Notes under the pieces: model-generated
Told to the model about the DNA's origin: nothing
The model's database searches: none
The model's input: only the letters and a program-made list of their open reading frames with translations
Part shown: positions 28,875 to 37,947 of the stretch, in pieces
How the letters are laid out: the number at the start of each line of letters is the position of its first letter
Numbering within the stretch: position 1 is the stretch's first letter
Source of the DNA: Natronorubrum aibiense
GTDB taxonomy: Archaea; Halobacteriota; Halobacteria; Halobacteriales; Natrialbaceae
Direction: 5' to 3'
Assembly (NCBI RefSeq): GCF_009392895.1
Contig: NZ_CP045491.1
Location: 124,001 to 188,000, forward strand
Length of the DNA stretch: 64,000 bases
Position numbers and translations under genes: made by a program

Positions 28875-30488
28875 TCACTCGAGGTAGCCGAGATCCGCGA
28901 GTCGTTTCTCGACGTCGTCGTCGGCTGTCTCGACCGACCGTGCGCCGTCGAACCGCGGATACTTCTCCGTGCCGGCCGCGTCGACACACGGCAGCGGCGT
29001 GCCGTCCATCCGCTCGTCGAACGGAATCCCGAACGTCGAGAGGACCGTCGGAGCGATATCGAAGAGGTGGGCATCCCCGACGCCCGCTGTGGGATCGATC
29101 TCGTCGCCTCGAGCTGCGACCGTTCCCTCGAGCTTGTGGTTCCACGGCTCGCTCGGTGGGCCGAACTGCTCGTCTCGCAGCGTCGCCGACAGGAAGTGCT
29201 CGAAATCGGCGGGGACGGTCACGATGTCGACCGCATCCTCGCTCTCGGGCCCGTGGAAGTACTCCTCTCTGGGCCGGACGGCCTCGAAGACGGGCTCCCC
29301 GTCGGGCGTCCGCACCGACCGCAGGGCGTCGATGAGTTGGGTTCGAACTTCCTCGTACGCGTCCGGCGGGACGACGCCATCCGGCTCGCGGCCCTCGAGG
29401 TTGATCCGCACACCGAGTTCGATTCGCGAGCGCACGTACGCGGTCGATTCGGAGAAGTCGACCTGCGTCGCCCCCGCGTTGACGACACCAGTAGGCGCGT
29501 ACGCCGCAACGAACTCGTCGAGTCCCAGTCGCTCGAGAACGGCCCCGATCCGCTGGCTCGTCAGCCCGAATCCGGCGGCGGTCGCCATCGCTCGCTCGGC
29601 GACGCCGGCTTCGTGGCGCGTCGTGTCGTCACCTTCTTTGAGATTGCCGTCCCGAACTGTCGCCCAGTTCGGCATCCCCTGGCCGCCGCTTGCGGTCGTC
29701 ACGAATCCTTCCTCGCGGAGGTAGTCGTTGACGCGGAACTCCAGTCCGTCGTACGGCCCCATCCCGTGGTCGCTCGCGACGATCACGTTCGCCGGCTCCG
29801 TTGCCTCGAGGATCTCGCCCAGCTGTCGGTCGACTTCGCGGTAGATCGACCGAATCGCGTCGTCGTCGTCGGGCCGCTCGTGGAAGATTGAATCCGTCGC
29901 CTGGAACTCGACGAATCCGAACTCGGGCTCGTACTCCGCGGCGAGATAGCGAAACGCCTCCCCTCGCATACGCACGCAATCAGTGTACGCCTGTCCGAGG
30001 TCGGCCGCGTCCTCGTCGGGGTAGACGCGGTACTCGCCGATCGCCGCTCGAACCTCCTCGAGCAGCCCCGCGGGATGACAGTCGGGATCTTCTGGGGCGG
30101 TGTAGCCCGGGATCAGCGCACCGTCGAACTCCCGTGGCGGATGCGTCACGGGGACGTTGACGACCGCGCTCGTGATCCCGTGGCGGTCGAGCAGCTCCCA
30201 CAGCGTTCGCTCGTGAACGTCGGTCGCGTTGACCACGTCCCAGTCGTAGCCGTCGAAATTGAGAAAGCCGTAGACACCGTGTTTGCCGGGGTTCATGCCC
30301 GTATACAGTGACGGCCACGCCGAGGCCGTCCACGGCGGGATCTGGGACTCGAGCGGGCCATTCGTCCCCTCTCGGTAAATCGACTCGAGGGTCGGTAGCT
30401 CACCGTCGTCGAACAGTGGCTCGAGGATCCGATCACAGGCGGCATCGATCCCGACGAGCAGTGTCCGGAGCGAAGAGTCGTCGTTCAT
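28875..30488 (-). CDS. Alkaline-phosphatase-superfamily phosphodiesterase (paralogue 1)
   Basis: A 537-aa type I phosphodiesterase/nucleotide pyrophosphatase-like enzyme. An N-terminal metal Asp sits in LLVGIDAACDRILEPL. The nucleophile region is PPWTASAWPSLYTGMNPGKH. Metal ligands are in VIVASDHGMGPYDG. No signal peptide is present, so it would act in the cytoplasm unless exported unconventionally. It ends VEKRLADLGYLE, a tail shared with the other two paralogues (40233-41822, 55317-56909). ATG at 30488 (MNDDSS) is preferred. Substrate unknown; phospho- or sulfo-ester groups of glycan intermediates are plausible. Confidence 0.87.
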   Translation of the reverse strand: MNDDSSLRTLLVGIDAACDRILEPLFDDGELPTLESIYREGTNGPLESQIPPWTASAWPSLYTGMNPGKHGVYGFLNFDGYDWDVVNATDVHERTLWELLDRHGITSAVVNVPVTHPPREFDGALIPGYTAPEDPDCHPAGLLEEVRAAIGEYRVYPDEDAADLGQAYTDCVRMRGEAFRYLAAEYEPEFGFVEFQATDSIFHERPDDDDAIRSIYREVDRQLGEILEATEPANVIVASDHGMGPYDGLEFRVNDYLREEGFVTTASGGQGMPNWATVRDGNLKEGDDTTRHEAGVAERAMATAAGFGLTSQRIGAVLERLGLDEFVAAYAPTGVVNAGATQVDFSESTAYVRSRIELGVRINLEGREPDGVVPPDAYEEVRTQLIDALRSVRTPDGEPVFEAVRPREEYFHGPESEDAVDIVTVPADFEHFLSATLRDEQFGPPSEPWNHKLEGTVAARGDEIDPTAGVGDAHLFDIAPTVLSTFGIPFDERMDGTPLPCVDAAGTEKYPRFDGARSVETADDDVEKRLADLGYLE

Positions 30489-30649
30489 CGCCGACTCCTC
30501 CACCACACTGACCTTTCGTTATGGGCTAAATTACGCGCATATTATGTGTCTCGCGGACGGGGCTGTGGCTTACGCTCACGAGCTGATCTCCGAGTAACGT
30601 CGAAAAACGGCCCGTAAACCACTCCCTACCGTCTCCTTGATCGGATTCC

Positions 30650-31660
30650 CTACTTGACGCTGTCGTACAGCGACGCGATCGTCCGCATCCCCCACGAGCC
30701 GTACTCGAGGCTGTAGTACGTCTCCAGTTCGGGGTTGAACTTCGCTTTGTACCGGTTGATCCGGCGCGTGTCGGCCCCGACGAGATCGTACGTCTCGAGG
30801 CCGTTCTCGAGGCCGTCTTTCATGATTCCCCAGTCGAGCAGGTCGTTCGTCGGCACGTCGACGTCGGCGTCGGTCCGCACCCCGCCCATCCACCGACCCG
30901 TGGTGCCGTCGTACTCGAGGGCCAATATGCCGCCGACGAACTCGTCGTCCACGCGAAGGGTGTACGGCCGCACGTGGCCGTTCTCGGTTCGGTCGGCGAG
31001 CTCGAGGACAAACTCGACTGGCACGCCGAAGCTGATATCCTGCGATTCGTACCGGTGTTTCACCTGCTCGTGGATCAGACGAATCTCCTCGGGGCCGCCG
31101 ACTGTGACCTCGTAGGCGTCGTCGTCGGTGTTCCGGATGTTGCTTCGGGCGTCGCTGCTGAACGACATCAGGAGGTCGTCTTCTCCGACGGTGAGGTCGA
31201 CGGCGTAGGTGTACTCCGGCGTCACGTCGTAGGCGTTCCACTTGAACGGCCGCGAATCCTCGAACGCCGTCGCCGTCCGGATGTGGCCGTACTTCGGATT
31301 CAGCTCCGACTCGATCCACTCGAAACAGCCGTCCATGAACCGCTGGCGGCGACGCTCGCGCTTTCGCTGCTTCAGCTTCCCCATGTTCAGAAACGCCGGC
31401 CCGAGATACGGTACGCGGAGGTGTGGGGGCGGAGAAAACGCCGTCGTGACGAACTGCTTTCTGATCTTGAAGACGGGAAACAGCCCGACCGGCTCCTGGC
31501 CTTTGAACCCGATCAACGGGTGGACCAGCGCGTCGGCGTGTTCAGCCTGCACCCGCAGCGCCTCGAGTTCGTGACACAGCGTTCCCTGTGGCGACTGTGC
31601 GACGTAGCTGTTCCATCGCTCTAAGTCGTCGTCGGTCGCGACGCGAACCTCGATGCTCAT
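30650..31660 (-). CDS. FemAB/GNAT-type acyltransferase (paralogue 1)
   Basis: A 336-aa protein of the FemAB-like GNAT superfamily that in bacteria transfers aminoacyl groups from tRNA to peptidoglycan precursors. It reads SIEVRVATDDDLERWNSYVA at the N-terminus. A substrate-loop region is FSPPPHLRVPYLGPAF, and the second GNAT core is GGILALEYDGTTGRWMGGV, then YDLVGADTRRINRYKAKFNP. The last motif is shared with 42045-43073 (YDLVGANTERLCEYKGKFNG). Start ATG 31660 (MSIEVRV). Since haloarchaea are not known to make peptidoglycan, an alternative acceptor on the surface glycan is likely (inference). Confidence 0.83.
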   Translation of the reverse strand: MSIEVRVATDDDLERWNSYVAQSPQGTLCHELEALRVQAEHADALVHPLIGFKGQEPVGLFPVFKIRKQFVTTAFSPPPHLRVPYLGPAFLNMGKLKQRKRERRRQRFMDGCFEWIESELNPKYGHIRTATAFEDSRPFKWNAYDVTPEYTYAVDLTVGEDDLLMSFSSDARSNIRNTDDDAYEVTVGGPEEIRLIHEQVKHRYESQDISFGVPVEFVLELADRTENGHVRPYTLRVDDEFVGGILALEYDGTTGRWMGGVRTDADVDVPTNDLLDWGIMKDGLENGLETYDLVGADTRRINRYKAKFNPELETYYSLEYGSWGMRTIASLYDSVK

Positions 31661-32045
31661 CTGTTCGACCACCCGGAGACGGACGCTCGAGCGGTATCGT
31701 CGATCGGTCGGTATCTCATATGCGATCGATCGCTTCACGAGCACTTTGTAAGCAACTTGTTTCCGTCTTCAACGACGGTCTGTCACGATCGCTGTCATGT
31801 ACTGCGATTGCGATCGACGGGCTATGCACCTCCTACGACCACGCCGCCGTGTGAGTCTCGCAACTCTCGATCGTCGACACCCGTGGTGTCGAGTCTGCCT
31901 TGCGCGCTACACACGAACTCCCGATGGGCGCACACCGATCCTCTGACGAACCTGTGGTGATGGATGGCCACTCGAGCCATCGCATCGACAGATCGGCGAC
32001 AGAACCTGTCGATTCGGAGGACGGTCGGTTATGCGACTAGTAACA
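31661..32045. other. Intergenic between divergent genes
   Basis: About 385 nt between divergent FemAB-like and DUF1616 genes; must hold both promoters. No repeat or extra gene was recognised. Confidence 0.4.
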
Positions 32046-33122
32046 ATGTCTGGATCGGTCGAGTTACGGATAACTGACGGATATATGAAAGACCTCTTGA
32101 TCAGAACGTTTCGACCGTTTGCGGCCGTTGGCCTCGGAACCAGGGATCTCGTCGGTCGACTGCCGATCGATCTGGTCGGTGTTACCGGATTCGTCGCCGT
32201 TGCGACCGTCCTGCTGGCAGTCGTCGATGTCGCTTCGCCGATCGTGCGAGGGGCAGTCGGATTCCCGCTGCTGTTTCTCGCACCGGGATACGTGACGGTC
32301 TCAATCCTCTTTCCGCGCGCGTCGCCGGTCGACACGCTGGAGTCGACCCCGCTGCTCGGACAGACACGAGACGTAACTGACGTCGAACGCGCAGCGCTCG
32401 CGTTCGGACTGAGTGTTGCGATCCTGCCGCTTCTCGGACTCGCGATTGCCGCTCTCTCGTGGGGCTTTACCACATCGACCGTGGTCGGAACCGTAAGCGG
32501 CTTCGCCATCGTCGGTGTCGCCGTCGCCGCGTTCAGACGGTTTCGAGTGGCCCCGCGGGATCGGTACCGGTTCCGGCTCGGTCGAAAACTCGGTGCCGTT
32601 CGCGCGGCTCTCTTCGGATCGGGGTCGGCTGCACACACTGCCGTCAACGTCGTTCTCGTCGTCAGTCTGCTGCTCGCGCTGACGAGCGTCGGCTACGCGC
32701 TCGTCTCCCCACAGCAGGGCGAACAGTACACGTCGCTGCAGTTACTCACCGAAGACGAGTCGGGTGACCTCGTCGCCGGCGGCACGCCGTCGGCCGTCGA
32801 ACCCGGCGGCTCGATCGCGTTTACCACCGGAATCGAGAATCAGGAAGGCCACGAGCAGGAGTACACCGTGGTCATTCAGGAACAGTGGCTCGAGGACGGC
32901 GAAGTCTTCGATCGTACGGAGTTACAACGAACCGAACACAGCGTCAGCGACGGCGAGACGCTCACCGTCGATCGGGACGTGACGCCGACAGCCGAAAGCG
33001 GCACCGTTCGGATCGCGGTCTTGCTGTACGACGGCGAGGTGCCCGACGTCCCGACCGCCGACAACGCCTACCGACACGGCTACTTCTGGACCGACGTCGG
33101 CGAGGATCTCGAAGACGAGTAA
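32046..33122 (+). CDS. DUF1616 membrane protein
   Basis: A 358-aa protein. Four hydrophobic segments cover about residues 35-155 (LVGVTGFVAVATVLLAVVDV, AVGFPLLFLAPGYVTVSILF, FGLSVAILPLLGLAIAALSW). One more helix is near 200-220, followed by an extracellular Ig-like domain (VEPGGSIAFTTGIENQEGHE) typical of DUF1616. The family is common in archaeal polysaccharide loci and its biochemical role is unknown. Starts at 32031, 32046 and 32085 are all possible; the first helix is kept by all. It lies 249 nt upstream of the GT-C-like gene on the same strand. Confidence 0.82.
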   Translation: MSGSVELRITDGYMKDLLIRTFRPFAAVGLGTRDLVGRLPIDLVGVTGFVAVATVLLAVVDVASPIVRGAVGFPLLFLAPGYVTVSILFPRASPVDTLESTPLLGQTRDVTDVERAALAFGLSVAILPLLGLAIAALSWGFTTSTVVGTVSGFAIVGVAVAAFRRFRVAPRDRYRFRLGRKLGAVRAALFGSGSAAHTAVNVVLVVSLLLALTSVGYALVSPQQGEQYTSLQLLTEDESGDLVAGGTPSAVEPGGSIAFTTGIENQEGHEQEYTVVIQEQWLEDGEVFDRTELQRTEHSVSDGETLTVDRDVTPTAESGTVRIAVLLYDGEVPDVPTADNAYRHGYFWTDVGEDLEDE

Positions 33123-33371
33123 GCCTCCACGTCGGTCTCCGCTGGCGGTATCGTTCGGTCGATCGACCTCGTTTCGGTTCTTCGTTGCGACCTCGTCTTC
33201 AAGCGGGTGTTTTCGGACCGTCGCCGGCTGCTGTTTGATTTATGGCGCGCGTGTGTTCGTCTGCTATCAGCGGCCATCGACTCGCGTTCGATAGCAACCG
33301 TTGCTACCAGTACATGTACGGAAACCGGTGAATAACAAGGACTGTTATCAGCAACTGTCCCGACAGTTCGA

Positions 33372-35198
33372 ATGTCTACTCAGTCAGCCGTCGATGACGA
33401 CCTGTTTCGAAAGGTGGCACTCGTAGTCGGATTCCTCGCGATCGCAGGCAGTGCACTCGCCGCCCGCGCCAACCCTGCAACCGGGTACGAGCTCTCACTA
33501 TACACGATGACGTCCCCGTTCGTCTGGGCGGGACTGGTGGTTGCACTCGCCGTTGCGCTTGCCGTCGCCTTTGTCCCGTCTTCGGGGACGAGTCACACTC
33601 GAGGCACGCAAGCGCTCGCGCTCGTCCTCGGCGGCGTCGTGATGGTCGTCTTCGCTGGCCTCCCGATCATCCGTGGCTATCGGTTTTACGGCCATCACGA
33701 CGCGTTGACCCACCTGGGCTGGGCTCGAGCGATCAGTGAGGGAACGATCGTCCCGTTCGACCTGTTCTATCCCGGGATTCACACGGTGACGGTGCTCATC
33801 AACTCGGCGCTTGGCATCCCGCTGTCTCGATCGTTGCTCTTCGTCGTGCTCATCTCCGTGCTCGTGTTCTGTGTCTTCGTGCCCCTGTGTGTGGGAACGA
33901 TCACACAGAGCCAGCAGGCCGCCGCTATCGCCGCCTTTTCGGCGTTCTTGTTGTTGCCGATTACGACAATTTCGATGTATCTGCAGGCACACGCGATGTC
34001 GCAGGCGGTGCTGTTCTCGGCGCTGCTGTTCTATCTCTTCGTCAAATACCTCCGCGTCGATCGGACGTCCGCGTCGGTGTCCGCCATCGGCGTCCTCTTC
34101 GCACTCACCGCGACCGCGACTGTCGTCTATCACCCCCAACTCGTTGCCCACCTGATTGCCGTCTTCATCGGCATCTCCGTCGTGCAGTACGTTGCCAGAC
34201 GGTTCTGGAGTCGCGGTCGGATCGCCGGCCAGACACCGATGTACAGCGTGACGCTGTTTTTCATCGCGTTGTTCCTCGTCTGGACGGCTAATCATGGCTT
34301 TTTCAGCGGCATGCTCGAGTACTTCTTCGAGTCCGTGATCGAGTACTTCTTCGAGCGTGGAAGCGGCGGTGAGGAGACCATCGCGACACAAGGTACGTCA
34401 CTCGCGTCGCTCGGTGGTGGCCTGCTCGAGATCTTTCTCAAGCTGTTCTTCCCGCAGCTGATGTTCAGTCTCCTCGCTGGAGGGCTCGCCCTTGCCGCGG
34501 TGGTCTTTCGACGCTCTCCGTACGTTTCCAGTATTCGTGCCGAGACGACGTACTTCGTTACCGCGCTCGTCGCGCTCGTCCCGCTCTTCCTGATATATTT
34601 CGCCGCGTCGGGCGCAACGATGTACTTCCGGGTGATGGGGCTGATGATGGTGTTCGTCACGATTCTCGGCTCACTCGTGATCTACGGGCTCTCGACCCGG
34701 TACGCGAACCGACGACAGCAGTCGCCGTCGACCAGTCGACCGCTGCTCGCCGCTGGGTTCGCCGTGTTGCTGACGCTGTCGCTCGTCGCTATCTTCCCCT
34801 CGCCGTACATTTACAACGCGTCTCCCCACGTTAGCGACGCGCAGATGGACGGGTATGGAACTGCGTTCGAGACACAGGCCGACGATGTCGGGTTTATTGG
34901 ACTGCGGGATGGACCGAACCGTTTCGACGACGCGATCAACGGGAACGCTGAACGAATGCACCTTCACGAAGGGCCACCGGAGGAAGGGCTCAACTCGAGA
35001 CTTGCCGAACAGTACGACGGTGATCGCTACCTCGTCCTCACACAGGCGGATCGAGAGCGAGAGACGATCGCGTATGGCGAACTTCGCTACTCCGAAGCCG
35101 AGTTTGATTCAATCGCGACACAGCCTCGAGTGGATCGCGTCCAGTCCAATGGCGAGTTCGAACTGTACTGGATTCGGGGCAACGACAATCGTAACTGA
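33372..35198 (+). CDS. Polytopic membrane protein, GT-C glycosyltransferase-like (paralogue)
   Basis: A 608-aa paralogue of 21942-23732. About 12 membrane segments are followed by a soluble C-terminal domain from about residue 475. The shared loop motif is HHDALTHLGWARAISEGTIV, then FYPGIHTVTVLIN. Other shared features are YHPQLVAHLIAVF after the fifth or sixth helix and SPYIYNASPHVSDAQMDGY near the membrane-soluble boundary. It ends with EFELYWIRGND, matching EFRMYVVSSTE of the paralogue. Likely glycan assembly or transfer outside the membrane (inference). Confidence 0.78.
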   Translation: MSTQSAVDDDLFRKVALVVGFLAIAGSALAARANPATGYELSLYTMTSPFVWAGLVVALAVALAVAFVPSSGTSHTRGTQALALVLGGVVMVVFAGLPIIRGYRFYGHHDALTHLGWARAISEGTIVPFDLFYPGIHTVTVLINSALGIPLSRSLLFVVLISVLVFCVFVPLCVGTITQSQQAAAIAAFSAFLLLPITTISMYLQAHAMSQAVLFSALLFYLFVKYLRVDRTSASVSAIGVLFALTATATVVYHPQLVAHLIAVFIGISVVQYVARRFWSRGRIAGQTPMYSVTLFFIALFLVWTANHGFFSGMLEYFFESVIEYFFERGSGGEETIATQGTSLASLGGGLLEIFLKLFFPQLMFSLLAGGLALAAVVFRRSPYVSSIRAETTYFVTALVALVPLFLIYFAASGATMYFRVMGLMMVFVTILGSLVIYGLSTRYANRRQQSPSTSRPLLAAGFAVLLTLSLVAIFPSPYIYNASPHVSDAQMDGYGTAFETQADDVGFIGLRDGPNRFDDAINGNAERMHLHEGPPEEGLNSRLAEQYDGDRYLVLTQADRERETIAYGELRYSEAEFDSIATQPRVDRVQSNGEFELYWIRGNDNRN

Positions 35199-35892
35199 CT
35201 CAAGTCGACTGCGACCAATTGTCCCTTCCTACTAGAGCGTCTCTTTCGCACATCGCGTCAAACCTGATAGGAGGATACACCGTCACTGGTGACAACCGAC
35301 ATTTTAAGGCGAATCTAGCGGACGTTCGATGTCTACCGGTACGCTCCTCAAGTGCTGGCGTACTCGATAGATTCGAGAGGCATTCCGGCGCCAGACCATC
35401 GTCGATGCGGACAAAACTTCGCCGAGGTGCTTCGACTGATGTTCTCTCCCCTGATCGTTCATCGCAACCAAGGACTGACTGATACTGTACGATTGAAGAC
35501 ACGGTTGGCTACGACCGTGTCTCCCGGAATAGTGACGATCGCGACCGAACGAGTACCACTGTTGGTTTCCACTGATCGAATATATGAGTCATCTTTTAGT
35601 TCGAACCGTACCACTCGCTGTTGCCTTGTAAGACGACATCTCCATTGTTTCCTATCGGTTTAATTCCAATATGAACGGTCTTACCCGCAGCGGGTCGGTA
35701 GTAATCCTATATTATTCTTACTGTATTGGTTCTCGAGGATCAATAGTACCGAGTAATTGTATATTACAAGCGGATTCTGAGAGAGTCGTCTAGAATATAC
35801 AGTCACAACAATTGTATAATAACTACAGTATATTTTTCACATTCTATATCAAATCTAATTAGTATCGGAAGCATCTGTACTACACGATAGGA
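35199..35892. other. AT-rich intergenic region, no gene recognised
   Basis: About 690 nt, unusually AT-rich toward the right side compared with the genes around it. It precedes the promoter of the 605-aa beta-helix gene and may contain regulatory sites, but I could not define any. Confidence 0.45.
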
Positions 35893-35910
35893 AAAGCTTA
35901 TAATCTTATA
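35893..35910 (+). promoter_or_regulatory. BRE/TATA box of the 605-aa beta-helix gene
   Basis: AAAGCTTATAATC (35893-35905) is centred about 29 nt before ATG 35929. It matches the AAAGYTTAT box of the other family members, implying a leaderless transcript. Confidence 0.6.
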
Positions 35911-35928
35911 ATACTCCGTTTCGGTCAC

Positions 35929-37746
35929 ATGGCACGCGACACGACGGTATTGGATGACGATTCGAGCAGTAACAATTCGGCTAATAGAAGCGATACGACC
36001 GACAGTAATCCTGGATTACTGGATCGACGATCCTACTTGGGGCTAGCTGGTGTTTCCACCGCGGCCGCCCTCGGCGCAGTGACGACCGTCACTGGCCAAA
36101 CTGACGGCGACTACGACGTCATCGAGGTCGGTGCTGGTGAAAAGTTCACCAAGCAACTCGAGGAAGGCGAAGTCTGGGAGAACAAACTCATCGACATCAC
36201 AGCTAGCGGCGCCGAATATCAGATTCACACGCAGGGGAACAACTGCACGATCCGCAACATCGGTATCCGCGGTGAGTGGGACGGTGCTTTGAACCAAGAG
36301 CCGTTTCTCGCATACACTACCGACCCGAACGGCTCGGTGCTCGTCGAGAATATCTACCTTGGCGACGGCCACATCGCGACCACCTATCCCGACGGTAGCT
36401 CCGGCATCTTCGTCCCCGCATCGCATGCGGGGACGCTCACAGTTCGGAACCTCTACTATGCCGACAATCCCAGCAACGCCGTGTATGGCTCCTCGCCCGG
36501 GAACCCGTCGGAACATCCGAACCCCGGCGCGGGTGGCGACGTGATCATCGAGAATTCGTACTCGGAGAATCATTCGTCGGCGGCGTTCCGCGTCGGTACT
36601 GACGGCTCTCGTGTCGAAAACTGCGTGTCCGTCGGCGGTAACCGCGGTGGCTGGGCCTACTTCAACAACCCAACGTACCGCAACTGCGACTTCTCCGGTG
36701 CCAACATCAGTGACGTCTACGGTGGAAACGGCTCGTGGTCGGTTGACGGCACCGCAACTCTCGAGAACGTCTACGGCGATACCGCCAGCGGCAACGTCGA
36801 TGGCGAACTCGCTGGCTCGGCTCGATACACCAGCCCCGAAGACGTCGACGGCGTTCCGACGACGCCAGAGGAGGCTGCCGCGGGCGGTGGTAGTGACTCG
36901 AGCGCCTCGAGTGACACGAAAAGTGCGCAGTCGAGCGACGATGAGGACGACCAGTTGCCAAACGTTTTGCTCGTTAACGGGAGTTCGGACGACGTGACCC
37001 GCTACGAGTTCGAAGTCGGCGGTGAGGTCGTGCCGTCGAACGAAGAGGGCGCGACGATCGACGACGAAGATACGATCGACGGTGCTGCCGTGCAAGGGAG
37101 TGTCGCAGACTGGAAGGATGCCTTCCGTTTCAGCGGCGACCTCGAGCAGCTCACGGTCGACGGGCCTGGAACGGTACTGGTCAACGATGACGAGGTCGAC
37201 CCGGCCGACTACGGCGAGGACCTGCCCCACGCCCTCGAGATCGAAGGGCAAGGATCGCCGACGAGTTTCGAGATCACCGTCGAAGGGACGATCGACCTCG
37301 CTGATGGCGCCGACCCGGACGGCGAGGCGACGACGATTTCCGGCTCGACTGTCCAGAGTTCGGTCACCGACGGCAGCCAGACGTTCCGCTTCTCGGGTGC
37401 GCTGACCGACGTCACGATCATCGACGGCGAGGCGACCGTCTCGATCGACGGCGACCAGATCGATCCGGCCGACTACGGCGACAACGAGCTACTCCCTCAC
37501 GCACTCGTCATCGACGGCACTGATGCCGACGAGCCGAGTACCTACGCTTTCGAGGCCAGTGGTGCCGTCGTCAAAGCCACCTATCGGGATGCCTCGATCG
37601 ACGACGAAGACGTTATCGAAGGCAAAGCCGTCCGCGGTGCAGTGGGCAACTGGCTCGACGCCTACTGGTTCGACGGCGACATCGAGGACTTCCGCCTCCG
37701 TGGTGGGGCTGCTATCGACGTCCAGTACAACGTTCGCGATCGGTGA
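35929..37746 (+). CDS. Tat-exported right-handed beta-helix protein with three C-terminal repeats (paralogue)
   Basis: A 605-aa protein with the same architecture as 17725-19560. The Tat signal is DRRSYLGLAGVSTAAALGAV (residues ~32-51). The beta-helix occupies ~70-310 (CTIRNIGIRGEWDG, LVENIYLGDGHIA, LTVRNLYYADN), then TPEEAAAGGG, an acidic Ser-rich linker, and three ~88-residue modules. The modules are nearly identical to those of the 611-aa protein (FRFSGDLEQLTVDGPGTVLV occurs in both), whereas the helices are much less alike, which suggests exchange of the 3' part. Probably secreted, glycan-associated. Confidence 0.87.
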   Translation: MARDTTVLDDDSSSNNSANRSDTTDSNPGLLDRRSYLGLAGVSTAAALGAVTTVTGQTDGDYDVIEVGAGEKFTKQLEEGEVWENKLIDITASGAEYQIHTQGNNCTIRNIGIRGEWDGALNQEPFLAYTTDPNGSVLVENIYLGDGHIATTYPDGSSGIFVPASHAGTLTVRNLYYADNPSNAVYGSSPGNPSEHPNPGAGGDVIIENSYSENHSSAAFRVGTDGSRVENCVSVGGNRGGWAYFNNPTYRNCDFSGANISDVYGGNGSWSVDGTATLENVYGDTASGNVDGELAGSARYTSPEDVDGVPTTPEEAAAGGGSDSSASSDTKSAQSSDDEDDQLPNVLLVNGSSDDVTRYEFEVGGEVVPSNEEGATIDDEDTIDGAAVQGSVADWKDAFRFSGDLEQLTVDGPGTVLVNDDEVDPADYGEDLPHALEIEGQGSPTSFEITVEGTIDLADGADPDGEATTISGSTVQSSVTDGSQTFRFSGALTDVTIIDGEATVSIDGDQIDPADYGDNELLPHALVIDGTDADEPSTYAFEASGAVVKATYRDASIDDEDVIEGKAVRGAVGNWLDAYWFDGDIEDFRLRGGAAIDVQYNVRDR

Positions 37747-37947
37747 TCGGTAGGACTCGAGTCGGGTAACACGCTTTCATCCCACTCGACATATTCGCGT
37801 CGTTCGGTGTCGAACGTCCGGGCTACGGACCTGACCGACACGACGACGATCACTGATTGCTGACAGTCCCTGGTTTGCAGTACAGTGATCCCTTCACACT
37901 CTCCGAAGGTTCGACCGCCACTATTTTCACTGTCGTCTGCCGTTTTG

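Noticed and set aside
28860-29891. 343-codon open frame on the plus strand
   Set aside because: Shadow of the phosphodiesterase gene on the other strand.
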